DNA of 64,000 nt, taken from assembly GCF_036429475.1 (NCBI RefSeq), contig NZ_CP144125.1:2170001-2234000 (forward strand), written 5' to 3'. The stretch is from Halalkalicoccus sp. CGA53 (GTDB taxonomy: Archaea > Halobacteriota > Halobacteria > Halobacteriales > Halalkalicoccaceae). Every line of letters starts with the position of its first letter. Positions within the stretch are counted from its first letter, which is position 1. Made by a program: the position numbers and the translations under genes. Of the stretch, positions 25,869-34,874 are shown one piece after another. A model generated the notes under the pieces. It was not told the origin of the DNA. It made no database searches and was given only the letters and a program-made list of their open reading frames with translations.

Positions 25869-26362
25869 ATGTTCGACGCCACGTTCGGGGTCCTCGCGGA
25901 GCGACCGGCAGCAGTCGCCCTCCTCGACGGGACGCTCTCGAACGTCGCCCCCGCGCTCTCTGCGAACGAGTTCCTGCTCACCGTCTTCTCTTCGAGTTCG
26001 TCGCGGGGGCGGCGCTCGTCACCGTGCTCTACGAGGCGACGCGCTCGGGGGGTTCGGAGTGGAGTTCGTGGCTCTCGGCCGTCGGGGTGATCCTCTTCGT
26101 CTCGGGGTTCACCTCGACGCTGTTCGGGAGTTCGGTCTGGGGCGTCGGCGAGGAGGCGCTCGTCTCGGGGTTCGTCGCCGGAACGGTGGGGCTGGCGCTC
26201 GGCGTCACGACGATGGTCCTGCTGGTGCGCCCCGAGTTCGGCGGCGACTCGCCGGTCGCGAGGCTCTGCGAGACGGCGGCGAGATCGGTGTGGGGCGACG
26301 ACCGGACGGGGACGGAGCCGGGATCCGGAGCCTCGCGCGAGACGGAGCGAGAGTCGCTGTAA
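25869..26362 (+). pseudogene. Membrane protein gene with one-base frameshift
   Basis: From the ATG at 25869 the frame reads MFDATFGVLAERPAAVALLD and reaches NEFLLTVF, then enters Ser/Arg-rich nonsense. Skipping to the next frame at about 25986-25991 gives LFEFVAGAALVTVLYEATRSG and two clear membrane segments before the stop at 26362. The length (494 nt) fits one lost base. The product would be about 164 residues with three membrane helices, family unknown. It may be a real pseudogene or a sequencing error. Confidence 0.6.
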
Positions 26363-26641
26363 TCACTCCTCCCGGGACTGCCGGTACCACCAGCGCAGCC
26401 ACTCCAGAAGCGGGGCGCTCGGGCCGTCGGTGCTGACTCTGACGGTGCCGTCGAAGCGCCAGTTCGCCACCGGCGAGTCCTCCCCGAAGGCCAGCGGGAC
26501 CTCGACGCGGAGGTCCTCGACTGTGAGTTCGACGACCTCGTCGCGCTCGACGCTCTCGTCGATGAAGGCGTCGACGAGGTCGAACCAGGAGGGAGAACGC
26601 TCTCTCCGTTCACCCTCGGCGGGTGTCTCGGTGTCTGTCAT
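26363..26641 (-). CDS. Small acidic protein of unknown function
   Basis: A 92-residue soluble acidic protein, MTDTETPAEGERRERSPSWF at the N-terminus and ending WYRQSREE. Its centre alternates strands (VVELTVEDLRVEVPL, WRFDGTVRVST) and its C-terminus has a Trp-rich helix LLEWLRWWYRQ. I do not recognise the family. Its stop abuts the stop of the frameshifted membrane gene on the other strand. The ATG at 26641 is the natural start because upstream in-frame sequence is not protein-like. Confidence 0.65.
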   Translation of the reverse strand: MTDTETPAEGERRERSPSWFDLVDAFIDESVERDEVVELTVEDLRVEVPLAFGEDSPVANWRFDGTVRVSTDGPSAPLLEWLRWWYRQSREE

Positions 26642-26805
26642 GTCTCCCCAAGGGAACCGCAGCGTACTGTGTGTTGCGAGAGCGCGAGCGGCCCCGATCC
26701 GGATGATCGTCGAACGAGTCCGATCGATCCGTGCCCTCCCGGTAGCTGGGTGAGACCGGCACACAGCCACAGTCGGTTAAGGTAGCTGGCGCTCTCCCTA
26801 AGTGT

Positions 26806-28197
26806 ATGACCGACCCCATCCCCGACCGGCTTCCCGACCGTCTCCGGCCTCGAAAGCGCGACGGACCGAGGGACGTCTCCCGCCGCCGCTTCCTTCGGGG
26901 ATCGGCCGCAGCGAGCGCGACCGCCGGCGCCGTGGCGAGCGCCGGCTGTAGCGAGGAGCCCGACGAGCCCACGCCCACGCCGGAGCCGGAGGCGACGGGG
27001 TCGCCTGCCGACGAGGACGACGGGCCAGCCAGTGTGGACGACGCCGAGACGGGGGTGGAGGAGGAATCGGACGACGGGGACGACGGGGACGACGAGGAGC
27101 ACGAGGAGACGACGGTCTACGTCTTCAACACGGGCGAGATGACGGTGAGCCTGATCGACCCGGCGACCGACACCCTGGTCGAGACGACGCATCTCGGAGC
27201 GACGTCGTCGTTCCCGGCGAACCAGTACGCGACGACGGTACGGGAGATCGAGACACTCTGGCTCAACGTCGAGGGCGGCGTCCGGGGCTACGATCCGGCT
27301 TCGCTCGACCTCGCCGTCGAGGTCGCGACGGGGTCGGACTCGAACTGGCAGGAGGTGACCCCCGACGGGCGACACCTCGTCGTGAGCGCACGCGAGCCGA
27401 CGCACGCGCAGTACCGCATCGACGCGGATCCGGGCTCGGAGAGTTTCGGTGAGCTGACCGGCGAGATCGACCGCGACGAAGCGGGTCCCTGCGACGTCTC
27501 GATCGGACCCGAGGGGGAGTACGCCTACGTCCCGGACCTCTTCGCGGACACGCTCACCGTGATTGACGTCGAGGCGTTCGAGGTCGCCGCGCAGATCGAC
27601 GTGGATCCGGTTCTGGAGGGCGTGACGGCGTCCGCGCCGTACATGGGGACCGCCTCGTGGGACGGGGAGTACCTCTCGATCGAGCACCTGGAGGGCGACC
27701 ACGGCACGCAGGGGATCTGGGACGTCTCCGATCCGACGGAGCCGGAGGAGCTCGTCAGGCTCACCGAGGACGACGGCCTCGGCGGCGGGACGATCACCAG
27801 CGAGTTCGACGCGGGTGGGCAGACGCTCTACGTCTTCACCCCCGACACCGAGGACGTGACGGTGATCGACGTGGAGGAGCTCGCGGTCGTCGACCGGATC
27901 GACCTCGGTGGCTCCGCGTACGCCGGGACGTGGGACCCGACCCTGGAGAAGCTGTACGTCCCGGTGCAGTCGGCGGACGAGGTAGCGGTGATCCGGGATC
28001 GGGGGCTGATCGACCGGATCGAGGTCGGCTCGGCACCCTACGGCGCGACGGCACGACACGGCCGGCCGGAGTCGGACGTCGTCGGCCGGTTCGTCGCCAC
28101 GCTCGCGGGGATGGGTGTCGACGTCGGTGGATCCGGGACCACCTACTGTATCGGGGACTGTCGGTGTGCCGTCGGTCGGTGTTCAGTCGAGGAGTGA
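26806..28197 (+). CDS. Tat-exported lipoprotein with YncE-like beta-propeller
   Basis: A 463-residue secreted protein. A twin-arginine signal (SRRRFLRG at about residues 25-32) leads to a lipobox ASAGC, so it should be exported folded and lipid-anchored. An Asp/Glu-rich spacer follows (about 50-100), then YVTN/YncE-type propeller blades from about residue 103, each ending like LTVIDVEAFEV or VTVIDVEELAV. The extreme C-terminus holds four cysteines in fourteen residues (YCIGDCRCAVGRC), a possible metal site. It precedes a Tp34-like protein by 51 bp, suggesting a metal-related operon. Confidence 0.8.
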   Translation: MTDPIPDRLPDRLRPRKRDGPRDVSRRRFLRGSAAASATAGAVASAGCSEEPDEPTPTPEPEATGSPADEDDGPASVDDAETGVEEESDDGDDGDDEEHEETTVYVFNTGEMTVSLIDPATDTLVETTHLGATSSFPANQYATTVREIETLWLNVEGGVRGYDPASLDLAVEVATGSDSNWQEVTPDGRHLVVSAREPTHAQYRIDADPGSESFGELTGEIDRDEAGPCDVSIGPEGEYAYVPDLFADTLTVIDVEAFEVAAQIDVDPVLEGVTASAPYMGTASWDGEYLSIEHLEGDHGTQGIWDVSDPTEPEELVRLTEDDGLGGGTITSEFDAGGQTLYVFTPDTEDVTVIDVEELAVVDRIDLGGSAYAGTWDPTLEKLYVPVQSADEVAVIRDRGLIDRIEVGSAPYGATARHGRPESDVVGRFVATLAGMGVDVGGSGTTYCIGDCRCAVGRCSVEE

Positions 28198-28248
28198 CCC
28201 GGCCTGCAGGCATGACTCCTACCCGCTCTCGAGCCGTCCGTCCGAGCG

Positions 28249-29409
28249 ATGCGACGCCGGGAACTGCTGGGAGTGCTCGTCGGAGCCGGCGGTCTCGCCC
28301 TCCCGGGCCGTCTCGATCGCCTCGGTCACGAGGCGACCTGGCGCGAACTCGTCGTGAACCGCCCGGACGTGGTCTACCTCCCCGCGAAGTACGACGGTAT
28401 GCTCACCTACGCGGTGGGGGAGACCGACGAGTACCTCCTCTCGCTCTCGGCGACCGTTCCCCACCCCTTCTTCACCGTCACCGGTACCGAGGCGAACCAG
28501 GCGAACGTCTACACGAGCGACTCCGTACACCTGATGGTGGACGTGCGGGACCGGGAGACGGGACGGGTGATCCCGTCGAACGTCTCGCTCGCGCTCTCCC
28601 GGGAGGGGGAGACGGTCGAGGAACGGGTGCTCTGGCCGATGCTCTCCCAGCGGATGGGATTTCACTACGGCGATACGTTCTCGCTCCCGGAGGACGGGAG
28701 CTACTCGGCGCGGATCGGCGTCGATCCGGTCGCGGCCAGTCGCGTCGGGACGTTTGCTGGTCGGTTCGCGGACCGGCAGACACTCGACGTGGGGATCGAG
28801 TTCTCGGAGGGGGAGATCGACGACCTGGAGTGCGTGCTGATCGACGTCGACCGGCGAGGACGACCCGGCGCGCTACCACCGATGGAGCACGACGATCACG
28901 GTCACGGTGACGGGGTAGAGGGGACCGAGGCCGACGGAGAGCACGACCATCGCGACGATCACGACGAGGGCGGGCACGGCGATCGCGGGGATGGGACGGA
29001 GCACGAACCGTCGCCCGAGCGTCTCGCCTCTCCCTCCTCGCTGCCGGGCGAGGTGCTGGGTGTCGCCGAGAGCGGCGACGCACGCGTCGCGGCGACGGTG
29101 ATCGGGGGGTCGTCGACGGACGGGCCGGGGAGCTACCTCGCGGTCTCGCCGCGGACGCCACACAACGCCTATCCGCTGCCGACGCTGGCGCTCTCGGCGC
29201 GGGTACGCGACGGCGACGATGTCCGGTTCGACGGCCCGCTCCCGGAGGCGGTCGGCCCCGAGTTGGGGGTCCACTACGGCGCCGAGATGCCCGGGGTCGG
29301 TCGGGGAAACGAGGTACGGATCGCGGTCGACGCACCGCCGCAGCTCGCGCGGCACGAGGGCTACGAGACGGCGTTCCTCGACATGGATCCGGTACGATTC
29401 GATCACTGA
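28249..29409 (+). CDS. Secreted His-rich protein, Tp34-like iron-transport type
   Basis: A 386-residue exported protein with N-terminus MRRRELLGVLVGAGGLALPG, a short Tat-like signal. Two beta-sandwich-like halves flank a His/Asp-rich linker at about residues 210-250, full of HDDHGHGD and EHDHRDDHD. The pattern, including the YLPAKYDGM and GFHYGDTF motifs, recalls the Tp34/P19 divalent-metal binding proteins (haloarchaeal relatives I recall as DUF7350). Metal binding is likely; iron versus copper is open. It follows the propeller lipoprotein and faces a DUF2243 membrane gene, with only 2 bp between stops. Confidence 0.68.
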   Translation: MRRRELLGVLVGAGGLALPGRLDRLGHEATWRELVVNRPDVVYLPAKYDGMLTYAVGETDEYLLSLSATVPHPFFTVTGTEANQANVYTSDSVHLMVDVRDRETGRVIPSNVSLALSREGETVEERVLWPMLSQRMGFHYGDTFSLPEDGSYSARIGVDPVAASRVGTFAGRFADRQTLDVGIEFSEGEIDDLECVLIDVDRRGRPGALPPMEHDDHGHGDGVEGTEADGEHDHRDDHDEGGHGDRGDGTEHEPSPERLASPSSLPGEVLGVAESGDARVAATVIGGSSTDGPGSYLAVSPRTPHNAYPLPTLALSARVRDGDDVRFDGPLPEAVGPELGVHYGAEMPGVGRGNEVRIAVDAPPQLARHEGYETAFLDMDPVRFDH

Positions 29410-29411
29410 GC

Positions 29412-29867
29412 CTACTCCGCCAGCCGGAGGACGAGGATGCCCGCACCGAGCAACAGTACGCTCACGACGAGCCAGTGTGGGTTCCACGCCTCGGTGCCGT
29501 GGACGACGTTGTGGAGACCGAGGAGGTAGTGGTTCACGACGCCGTCGAAGACGTTGAAGACGCCGGCGCCGACGAGGATCGACCCCACGAGGTACGTCGA
29601 GGGGAGTTTCTCACGGGTGCCGTTCGCCAGCCGCCAGAGCATCGCAGCGCCCACGAGCGCGAGCGTGAGCATCCCGAGGGTGAACAGCCCGTCGAACATC
29701 ACGTTCGTCCGGAGACCGTCGATCGCGTAGGGGTCGATCAGCCCCGAGAGCAGGTGGTGTGTCTGGAAGATCAGGTGGAAGACGAGCACGTCGACGGTCG
29801 CTCCGAGTCCGAAACCGACGATGCCGCCCCACAGCAACAGCGATCGCCGTCGGTTCCCGTCGGTCAT
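29412..29867 (-). CDS. DUF2243 family membrane protein
   Basis: A 151-residue protein with four hydrophobic helices. GGIVGFGLGATVDVLVFHLIFQTHHLLSG and NVFDGVVNHYLLGLHNVVHG carry the paired Asp/His residues within membrane segments that typify DUF2243 (PF10002). The histidines suggest metal or haem contact, and family members often neighbour copper or cytochrome genes, but the function is unknown. It converges with the Tp34-like gene. The ATG at 29867 is the first in frame and is followed by a short charged cytoplasmic tail. Confidence 0.82.
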   Translation of the reverse strand: MTDGNRRRSLLLWGGIVGFGLGATVDVLVFHLIFQTHHLLSGLIDPYAIDGLRTNVMFDGLFTLGMLTLALVGAAMLWRLANGTREKLPSTYLVGSILVGAGVFNVFDGVVNHYLLGLHNVVHGTEAWNPHWLVVSVLLLGAGILVLRLAE

Positions 29868-29922
29868 AGAAGTCGTTCATCGGGCCGGCGGAAAAGCCCG
29901 GAGCGTGCGTGTGCGCCGCGGG

Positions 29923-30318
29923 TCAGGGAACGAGCGTCACGGGCAGGTCGCTCTCGGTGACGACGGTCTCCGATGCGCTACCGACGACGAACCGTTCGAA
30001 CCGGCCACTCGTGTTCCGCCCCATCACGAGGTGGTCGTAGCCGCGCTCCTCGGCGAGGGCGATGATCCGCTCTCCGACCTTGCCCCCGGCGTTGGACTTG
30101 CCCACGTCCTCGGTGAGCCGAAGCTCCGGCTCGACCGAGAGCCCCGCCTCCCGACAGATCTCCCCGGCACGCTCTACGAGCTCGTCGGTCGCGTCGGTCC
30201 GTTCCCGAGCGTAGTGAACCACGTCGAGGTCGCCCTCGAAGCGGTTCGCGAGCGCCGCGCCGAACCGGAGCGCCGAGAGGGAGCTATCGGAACTGTCGAC
30301 CGGAACGAGGACGTACAT
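29923..30318 (-). CDS. Universal stress protein (UspA family)
   Basis: A 131-residue single-domain UspA protein. It begins MYVLVPVDSSDSSLSALRFG, and its C-terminal nucleotide loop reads GRNTSGRFERFVVGSASETVV, a variant of the G-2x-G-9x-G(S/T) ATP-binding motif. The domain binds ATP or AMP in many relatives and acts in stress adaptation. The longer upstream frame is a shadow; the start at 30318 matches the domain start exactly. Two further usp genes lie at 31784 and 32268. Confidence 0.88.
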   Translation of the reverse strand: MYVLVPVDSSDSSLSALRFGAALANRFEGDLDVVHYARERTDATDELVERAGEICREAGLSVEPELRLTEDVGKSNAGGKVGERIIALAEERGYDHLVMGRNTSGRFERFVVGSASETVVTESDLPVTLVP

Positions 30319-30370
30319 GGCCGGGGTTCGAGGTGTCGGGACTAAACTACTTCGGCACCGCTGGCGTTGT

Positions 30371-31603
30371 TCAGCCGTCGTCGGCGGAGTCGTCGCTGTC
30401 GTCGTCTTCGTCAGCCCCGTCCTCGGCCCCGTCGTCGGTAACGGGTTCGTCCTCGCTCCCGTCGTTCCCGTCCTCGGATTCGAGGATGATCGTCTCCAAG
30501 GTGTCCTCCCACGTCTCGACGAACGTCCCACCGACGTAGTAGCCGTCTGCCTCCACCCCGACGTCGATCCCCCCTTCGGCCATCGTGGCCGTCGCCGTCC
30601 CGTCGGCGTCTGTGGTCGCGGTCGGGAGCTGTTCGTCGTCCGGCTGGGAGGGGTAGATCCGCATCAGGCTGACCTCGGCACCCTCGATCGGTTCTCCCCC
30701 CTCGTCCTCGACGAGGAACTCGATCTCGACGTCGTCGAGGTCGTGGTATAGCTCGGCGTAGATCCCCGGTCCTTCGTCCTCGAGCGCGACGGCCTCCAGC
30801 GTCTCGTCGATGTACCCCTCGGACTCTATCTCGACGTCGTAGGTCCCCGGCGAGACGTCCACCTCGGCCGGCCACGACTCCGGATCGGTCGTGACCTCGA
30901 ACGTCACCGGCTCTCCGTTCGGGGCGTCCTCGTGACGCTCGCCGCTGACGACCGCCTCGACCGCGCTCCCCTGGTCGACGTCGATCGTCTCGACCTCGGT
31001 CGTCACGGTGTCCAGATCGTCCGGCCCGTCCTCGTCGGCGTCGCCGGCATCGTCGCCCGCTCCAGCGGTGTCGTCAGCGTCGTCTGTCTGGTCCTCGTCG
31101 GCCAGCTCGTCGTCGGAGGTACCCTCGTCGGAATCGTCTAGCGCGCCGTCGTCGCTGGTGTCGTCGTCCGCTACGTCGTCGCCCTCGTCCGCAACGTCAT
31201 TCGACTCGTCCGAGTCAGTGAAATCGTCGTCCGTCTCGGTCGGTGTCTCTGCCTCGTCGTCGGGGCCGTCCGTCGCTTCTGCCCCGTCGTCGTCGGTCCG
31301 ATCGTCGGCGGCGGACTCGTCGTCCCCGTCTGCGTCCTCGGAGTGGTCGTCGTCCTCGAACCGGTCGAAGTCGGCATCGTCGTCCGCCGAGTCGTCCGCG
31401 TCGTCGGCGTCCTCTGCATCGGTATCGGGATCGTCCGTGTCCGTCTCGCCCTCCTCTGCGACCTCGTCGTCGGCCGCGTCGGCGCCGATCCCATCGGCAT
31501 CGTCGTCCACGCCCATCCCGGCACACCCGGCGACGGCGACGAGGAGACAGACCGCCACGACCGTCGCGAGCGACCGAAGCTCGCTCCTTCCATCGTTTCG
31601 CAT
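30371..31603 (-). CDS. Asp-rich lipoprotein with carboxypeptidase-regulatory-like domains
   Basis: A 410-residue lipoprotein. The signal peptide VVAVCLLVAVAGC ends at Cys27 in a lipobox. Residues about 30-200 are an extreme Asp/Glu/Ala low-complexity stretch with hardly any hydrophobic residue. Residues about 205-375 hold two small beta domains (PGTYDVEIESEGYIDETLEAV and the related TWEDTLETIILES end), resembling PEGA or carboxypeptidase regulatory-like folds. The tail is again acidic. It probably sits on the outer surface as a stalked domain. An ATATAAAT box about 28 nt upstream supports the start. Confidence 0.78.
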   Translation of the reverse strand: MRNDGRSELRSLATVVAVCLLVAVAGCAGMGVDDDADGIGADAADDEVAEEGETDTDDPDTDAEDADDADDSADDDADFDRFEDDDHSEDADGDDESAADDRTDDDGAEATDGPDDEAETPTETDDDFTDSDESNDVADEGDDVADDDTSDDGALDDSDEGTSDDELADEDQTDDADDTAGAGDDAGDADEDGPDDLDTVTTEVETIDVDQGSAVEAVVSGERHEDAPNGEPVTFEVTTDPESWPAEVDVSPGTYDVEIESEGYIDETLEAVALEDEGPGIYAELYHDLDDVEIEFLVEDEGGEPIEGAEVSLMRIYPSQPDDEQLPTATTDADGTATATMAEGGIDVGVEADGYYVGGTFVETWEDTLETIILESEDGNDGSEDEPVTDDGAEDGADEDDDSDDSADDG

Positions 31604-31783
31604 TTCGAACCCGTTCGGCGGTCGACGATTTATATCTTACTGATACATTTTGAGATGAAACGAAGTCGTGACGAACCCCGCGACACGAGCGGGTGGCTGG
31701 CCGGTTGATTCTCTTCCCTTCCCTCGTCGCGATCGAGGCCGGTGCGACGACGGTGGTAAGTCGTCACACGGTCTACGGACGGC

Positions 31784-32212
31784 ATGACCGACCGTATCCT
31801 CGTCGGACTCGACGACTCGGAGCCGGCGGCGAAGGCGCTTGAGTTCGCGCTCTCGACCTTCCCGGCGGGGGAGGTGATCGCGCTGCACGTGATCGAGCCG
31901 TTTCGGTTCCGTGAACTCGGCGGGGGCTACGAGTGGCTCAACTCGCCGGAGGCGTTCGAGCGCGCCCGCGAGCGGGCCGAACGGCTGTTCCGGGACGCGA
32001 GGGAGCGAACGACCCACCTCGGGGCGACGTTCGAGACCGCGGTCGCGACCGGCAGACCCCACAGGGCGATCGTCGACTACGCGACCGACCACGACGTCGA
32101 CCACGTCGTAGTGGGGAGCCACGGGCGCACCGGCGCCTCCCGTGTCCTCCTCGGGAGCGTCGCCGAACGCGTGGTCCGGCGGTCGCCGGCGCCGGTGACG
32201 GTCGTTCGCTGA
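31784..32212 (+). CDS. Universal stress protein (UspA family)
   Basis: A 142-residue UspA protein with RILVGLDDSEPAAKALEFAL at the N-terminus and the nucleotide-binding loop GSHGRTGASRVLLGSVAERVV near the end, the complete G-2x-G-9x-G-S/T motif of ATP-binding Usp proteins. It has an insertion after the second strand (residues about 40-60). It is followed after 55 bp by a second usp gene on the same strand; the two share the Usp fold but differ clearly in sequence, so they are old paralogues rather than a recent duplication. Confidence 0.9.
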   Translation: MTDRILVGLDDSEPAAKALEFALSTFPAGEVIALHVIEPFRFRELGGGYEWLNSPEAFERARERAERLFRDARERTTHLGATFETAVATGRPHRAIVDYATDHDVDHVVVGSHGRTGASRVLLGSVAERVVRRSPAPVTVVR

Positions 32213-32267
32213 CCGGTCTCGATCGATCCCCGCAACCGACTTCGGGTGTGGGCTCGTCTCTCACACC

Positions 32268-32675
32268 ATGTACGACAGCGTGCTCGTCGCGACCGACGGG
32301 AGCACCGACGCCGAACGAGCGGTCAGGCAGGCGGTCGAGATCGCCCGACGGTTCGAGGCGGAGCTCCACGCCCTCTCGGTCGCGGACGAACGTCTCGCCA
32401 GGTCGGCGGCCACCGAGGAGACCTACCGACAGATCGCGAACCGCGCCGTCCGCGTCGCCGAGCGCGAGGCGGCAGAGGCGGGCGTCGGAGTGACCACCGC
32501 CGTCAGGACGGGAGCGCCGGCGGCCGAGATCCTCGACTACGCGAGCGAGAACGGGATCGATCTGCTCGTCGTCGGGAACAGGGGCCGAAGCGGCCTGGAT
32601 CGGTTCTTCGTGGGAAGCGTCGCCGAACGCGTGGTGAGGAGGGCCGAGAGCTCCGTGCTCGTCGTCCGCTCCTAG
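32268..32675 (+). CDS. Universal stress protein (UspA family)
   Basis: A 135-residue UspA protein. It starts MYDSVLVATDGSTDAERAV and ends with the ATP loop GNRGRSGLDRFFVGSVAERVV, matching the full nucleotide-binding consensus. Its stop codon directly abuts that of the convergent SLC13 permease gene. With the neighbours at 29923 and 31784 there are three usp genes in 2.8 kb around the SLC13 transporter; Usp proteins often modulate transporters, though no direct link is shown here. Confidence 0.9.
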   Translation: MYDSVLVATDGSTDAERAVRQAVEIARRFEAELHALSVADERLARSAATEETYRQIANRAVRVAEREAAEAGVGVTTAVRTGAPAAEILDYASENGIDLLVVGNRGRSGLDRFFVGSVAERVVRRAESSVLVVRS

Positions 32676-34514
32676 CTAGAGCCCCCAGAAGAAGGCGATC
32701 CCGAGGGTGGTGACGACCGCGAGCAGCAGCTGGAGCGGCGCACCGACGCGGAAGAAGTCGGCGAACGTGTAGCCGCCGGGGGCGTAGACCATCAGGTTCG
32801 TCTGGTAACCGACGGGCGTCATGAACGCGGTCGAGGCGGCGAAGGTGACCGCGAGCACGAACGCGAAGGCGTTGGCGTCGATCTGTGCGGCCGCGTCGAC
32901 GGCGACCGGGATCATGAGCACGACGCTCGCGTTGTTGCTGATGACGTTGGTGAGCAGCGCCGTCACGAGGTAGAAGATCCCCAGCACGACGATCGGGGAG
33001 AACAGTTCGGCGCTCTGGACGACGCCCGCGGCGATCAGCGCCGCGCCGCCGGTCCCCTCCAGGGCGATCCCGAGCGGGATCACGCCTGCGAGGAGGAAGA
33101 TGACGTTCCAGTCGACGGCGTCGTAGACCTCCGAGGGGCGCACGCAGCCGGTCGCGACCATCGCGACGATCCCCGCGAGCGCGCTGATGACGATCGGGTA
33201 GATGTCGAGGGCGGCGACGGCGACGACGCCCGCGATGATCCCGATCGCGATCGGGAGCTTTCCGGTCCGGTACTGGGTCCGGGTGAGCGCCTCGACGACG
33301 ACGAACTCGCGGCGGCGGTCCAGCCGGGTGACGGTGTCCTCGGTCGCCTGCAAGAGGAGCGTGTCGCCGCCGCGCAGCGGGCGCTGGCCCATCCGCTCGC
33401 GGCGGATCGCGCCGCCGCGGCGGATCGCGAGCACGGTCGCGTCGTAACGGTCGCCGAAGTTGATCTCGTCGAGCGTCGCCCCGACGATGGAGGCGTCGGG
33501 CGTGACCACGACCTCCGCGAGCTGGCGGGCGGTCTCCTCGCCACCGGTCTCTAAGTCCTCGTCGTGCATCGTCGTCGGGAGCAGGTCGAGACCCGGCCGG
33601 GCGAGCAGGCGTATCAGGACGTCCCTCCCCGTTCTGACCATCAGCACGTCGCCCTCCTGGACCTCTTTTCGTGCCAGGGGCTCGATGAACGGCTCGCCGT
33701 GGCGGATCACCTGCACGATGTCGAGGTCCATGTCGAGTTCCCCGAGAGCTTCCTCGACCGTGCGTCCGACCAGCGGCGAGTCACCCCGGACGACCACCTC
33801 GGTGAGGTACTCGGTCATCGCGAACTCCTCGGTGAGCTCCTCCTCGGCCTTGATCCGCTCGGGGATCAGGTAGGGGGCGACGACGAGCAGGTAGACGCTC
33901 CCGACGACGAGCACGACGAACCCCAGGAGGGTGAACTCGAACATCGAGAACGGGCGGTCGAGCAGGCGCGCGGAGACGTCGCTCGCGAGGATGTTCGTCG
34001 AGGTGCCGATCAGCGTGAGCATCCCGCCCATCATCGAGGCGAACGAGAGCGGCATCAGCAGTCTCGAGGGGGACGTGCCCGTCCGCCGGGCGATGTCCGT
34101 CGCCATCGGGATCATGATCGCGACGACCGGGGTGTTGTTGATGAACCCCGCGGTGCTTCCCGAGAGGCCGACGATCGCCGCGAGCTGCTTTCTCGGGCTG
34201 TCTCCGGTGACCCCGACGATCCGGTCGCCGATGAGTTTCACTACCCCCGTCTGGCGCACCCCCTCGCTCAGGACGAACATCGCGAGCACCGTGATCGTCG
34301 CGGTGCTCGAGAAACCCGAGAGGCCGTCGGCGGGCGTGATCCCCGTCCAGGGCTCGAAGACCACTAGCGCGACGATCAGCCCGATCGCGATGATGTCTAT
34401 CGGCACCGGCTCGACGACGAACAGTACGAGCGCGAGGACGATGATCGCGAAGACGACGACCATCCCTGTCGTCACGGGGGGCATCGCCTGCAGGACGAGC
34501 GACGGAACCGTCAT
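32676..34514 (-). CDS. SLC13/DASS-type anion permease with two TrkA-C domains
   Basis: A 612-residue transporter. Residues 1-215 and 410-612 are membrane domains with the SNT/NNA-type loops STAGFINNTPVVAIMIP and NVISNNASVVLMIPVA that line the substrate and Na+ sites in this superfamily. Between them, residues about 230-395 form two cytoplasmic RCK-C (TrkA-C) domains, each with the VRGDSPLVGRTVEEA or VTPDASIVGATLDEI pattern. This layout is typical of sulfate- or dicarboxylate-type permeases with regulatory ligand domains. Substrate is unknown. Confidence 0.9.
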   Translation of the reverse strand: MTVPSLVLQAMPPVTTGMVVVFAIIVLALVLFVVEPVPIDIIAIGLIVALVVFEPWTGITPADGLSGFSSTATITVLAMFVLSEGVRQTGVVKLIGDRIVGVTGDSPRKQLAAIVGLSGSTAGFINNTPVVAIMIPMATDIARRTGTSPSRLLMPLSFASMMGGMLTLIGTSTNILASDVSARLLDRPFSMFEFTLLGFVVLVVGSVYLLVVAPYLIPERIKAEEELTEEFAMTEYLTEVVVRGDSPLVGRTVEEALGELDMDLDIVQVIRHGEPFIEPLARKEVQEGDVLMVRTGRDVLIRLLARPGLDLLPTTMHDEDLETGGEETARQLAEVVVTPDASIVGATLDEINFGDRYDATVLAIRRGGAIRRERMGQRPLRGGDTLLLQATEDTVTRLDRRREFVVVEALTRTQYRTGKLPIAIGIIAGVVAVAALDIYPIVISALAGIVAMVATGCVRPSEVYDAVDWNVIFLLAGVIPLGIALEGTGGAALIAAGVVQSAELFSPIVVLGIFYLVTALLTNVISNNASVVLMIPVAVDAAAQIDANAFAFVLAVTFAASTAFMTPVGYQTNLMVYAPGGYTFADFFRVGAPLQLLLAVVTTLGIAFFWGL

Positions 34515-34874
34515 ACTGCGACGCGCTACCTACCAGCGTCGGTCCCAAATAGGTGGTGGTCCGAGCGCGGCTGTCCGGTTACCGTCAACGAAAGCGATCC
34601 GACGCCTTCGAGCCCGTTCGGCGGGCCGAATCGGCAGCTCTCCGCGCCCTCGGCCGGTCCTAACCGACCGCTAAACATACTAACTCAGGTGTTAAAAATT
34701 ACGTAAAGATTATATGTCTCGCCACCGTTGGACGTGAATAGTGCGCGAGAGTATATCAGAAAAACGGGTAGGTTCGGAGAGGCGAGGGTCGCTTCTCTCG
34801 ATCAGCTGGATTCAGAAATCCAGTACGATCCGTCCGGACGACCGCTCTCGGCGCCACAACGACATAGAAGAACC
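34515..34874. promoter_or_regulatory. Intergenic region and probable long leader of the pilin gene
   Basis: No gene is supported in these 360 bases. AT content rises from 34670, with a GATTATATG box near 34708-34716. Transcription from it would give a leader of about 135 nt before the pilin ATG, unusual among the leaderless genes here. The leader holds a hairpin CTGGATT-CAGA-AATCCAG (about 34806-34823). A second box, AGTATATCAG, is at about 34750. Confidence 0.5.
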
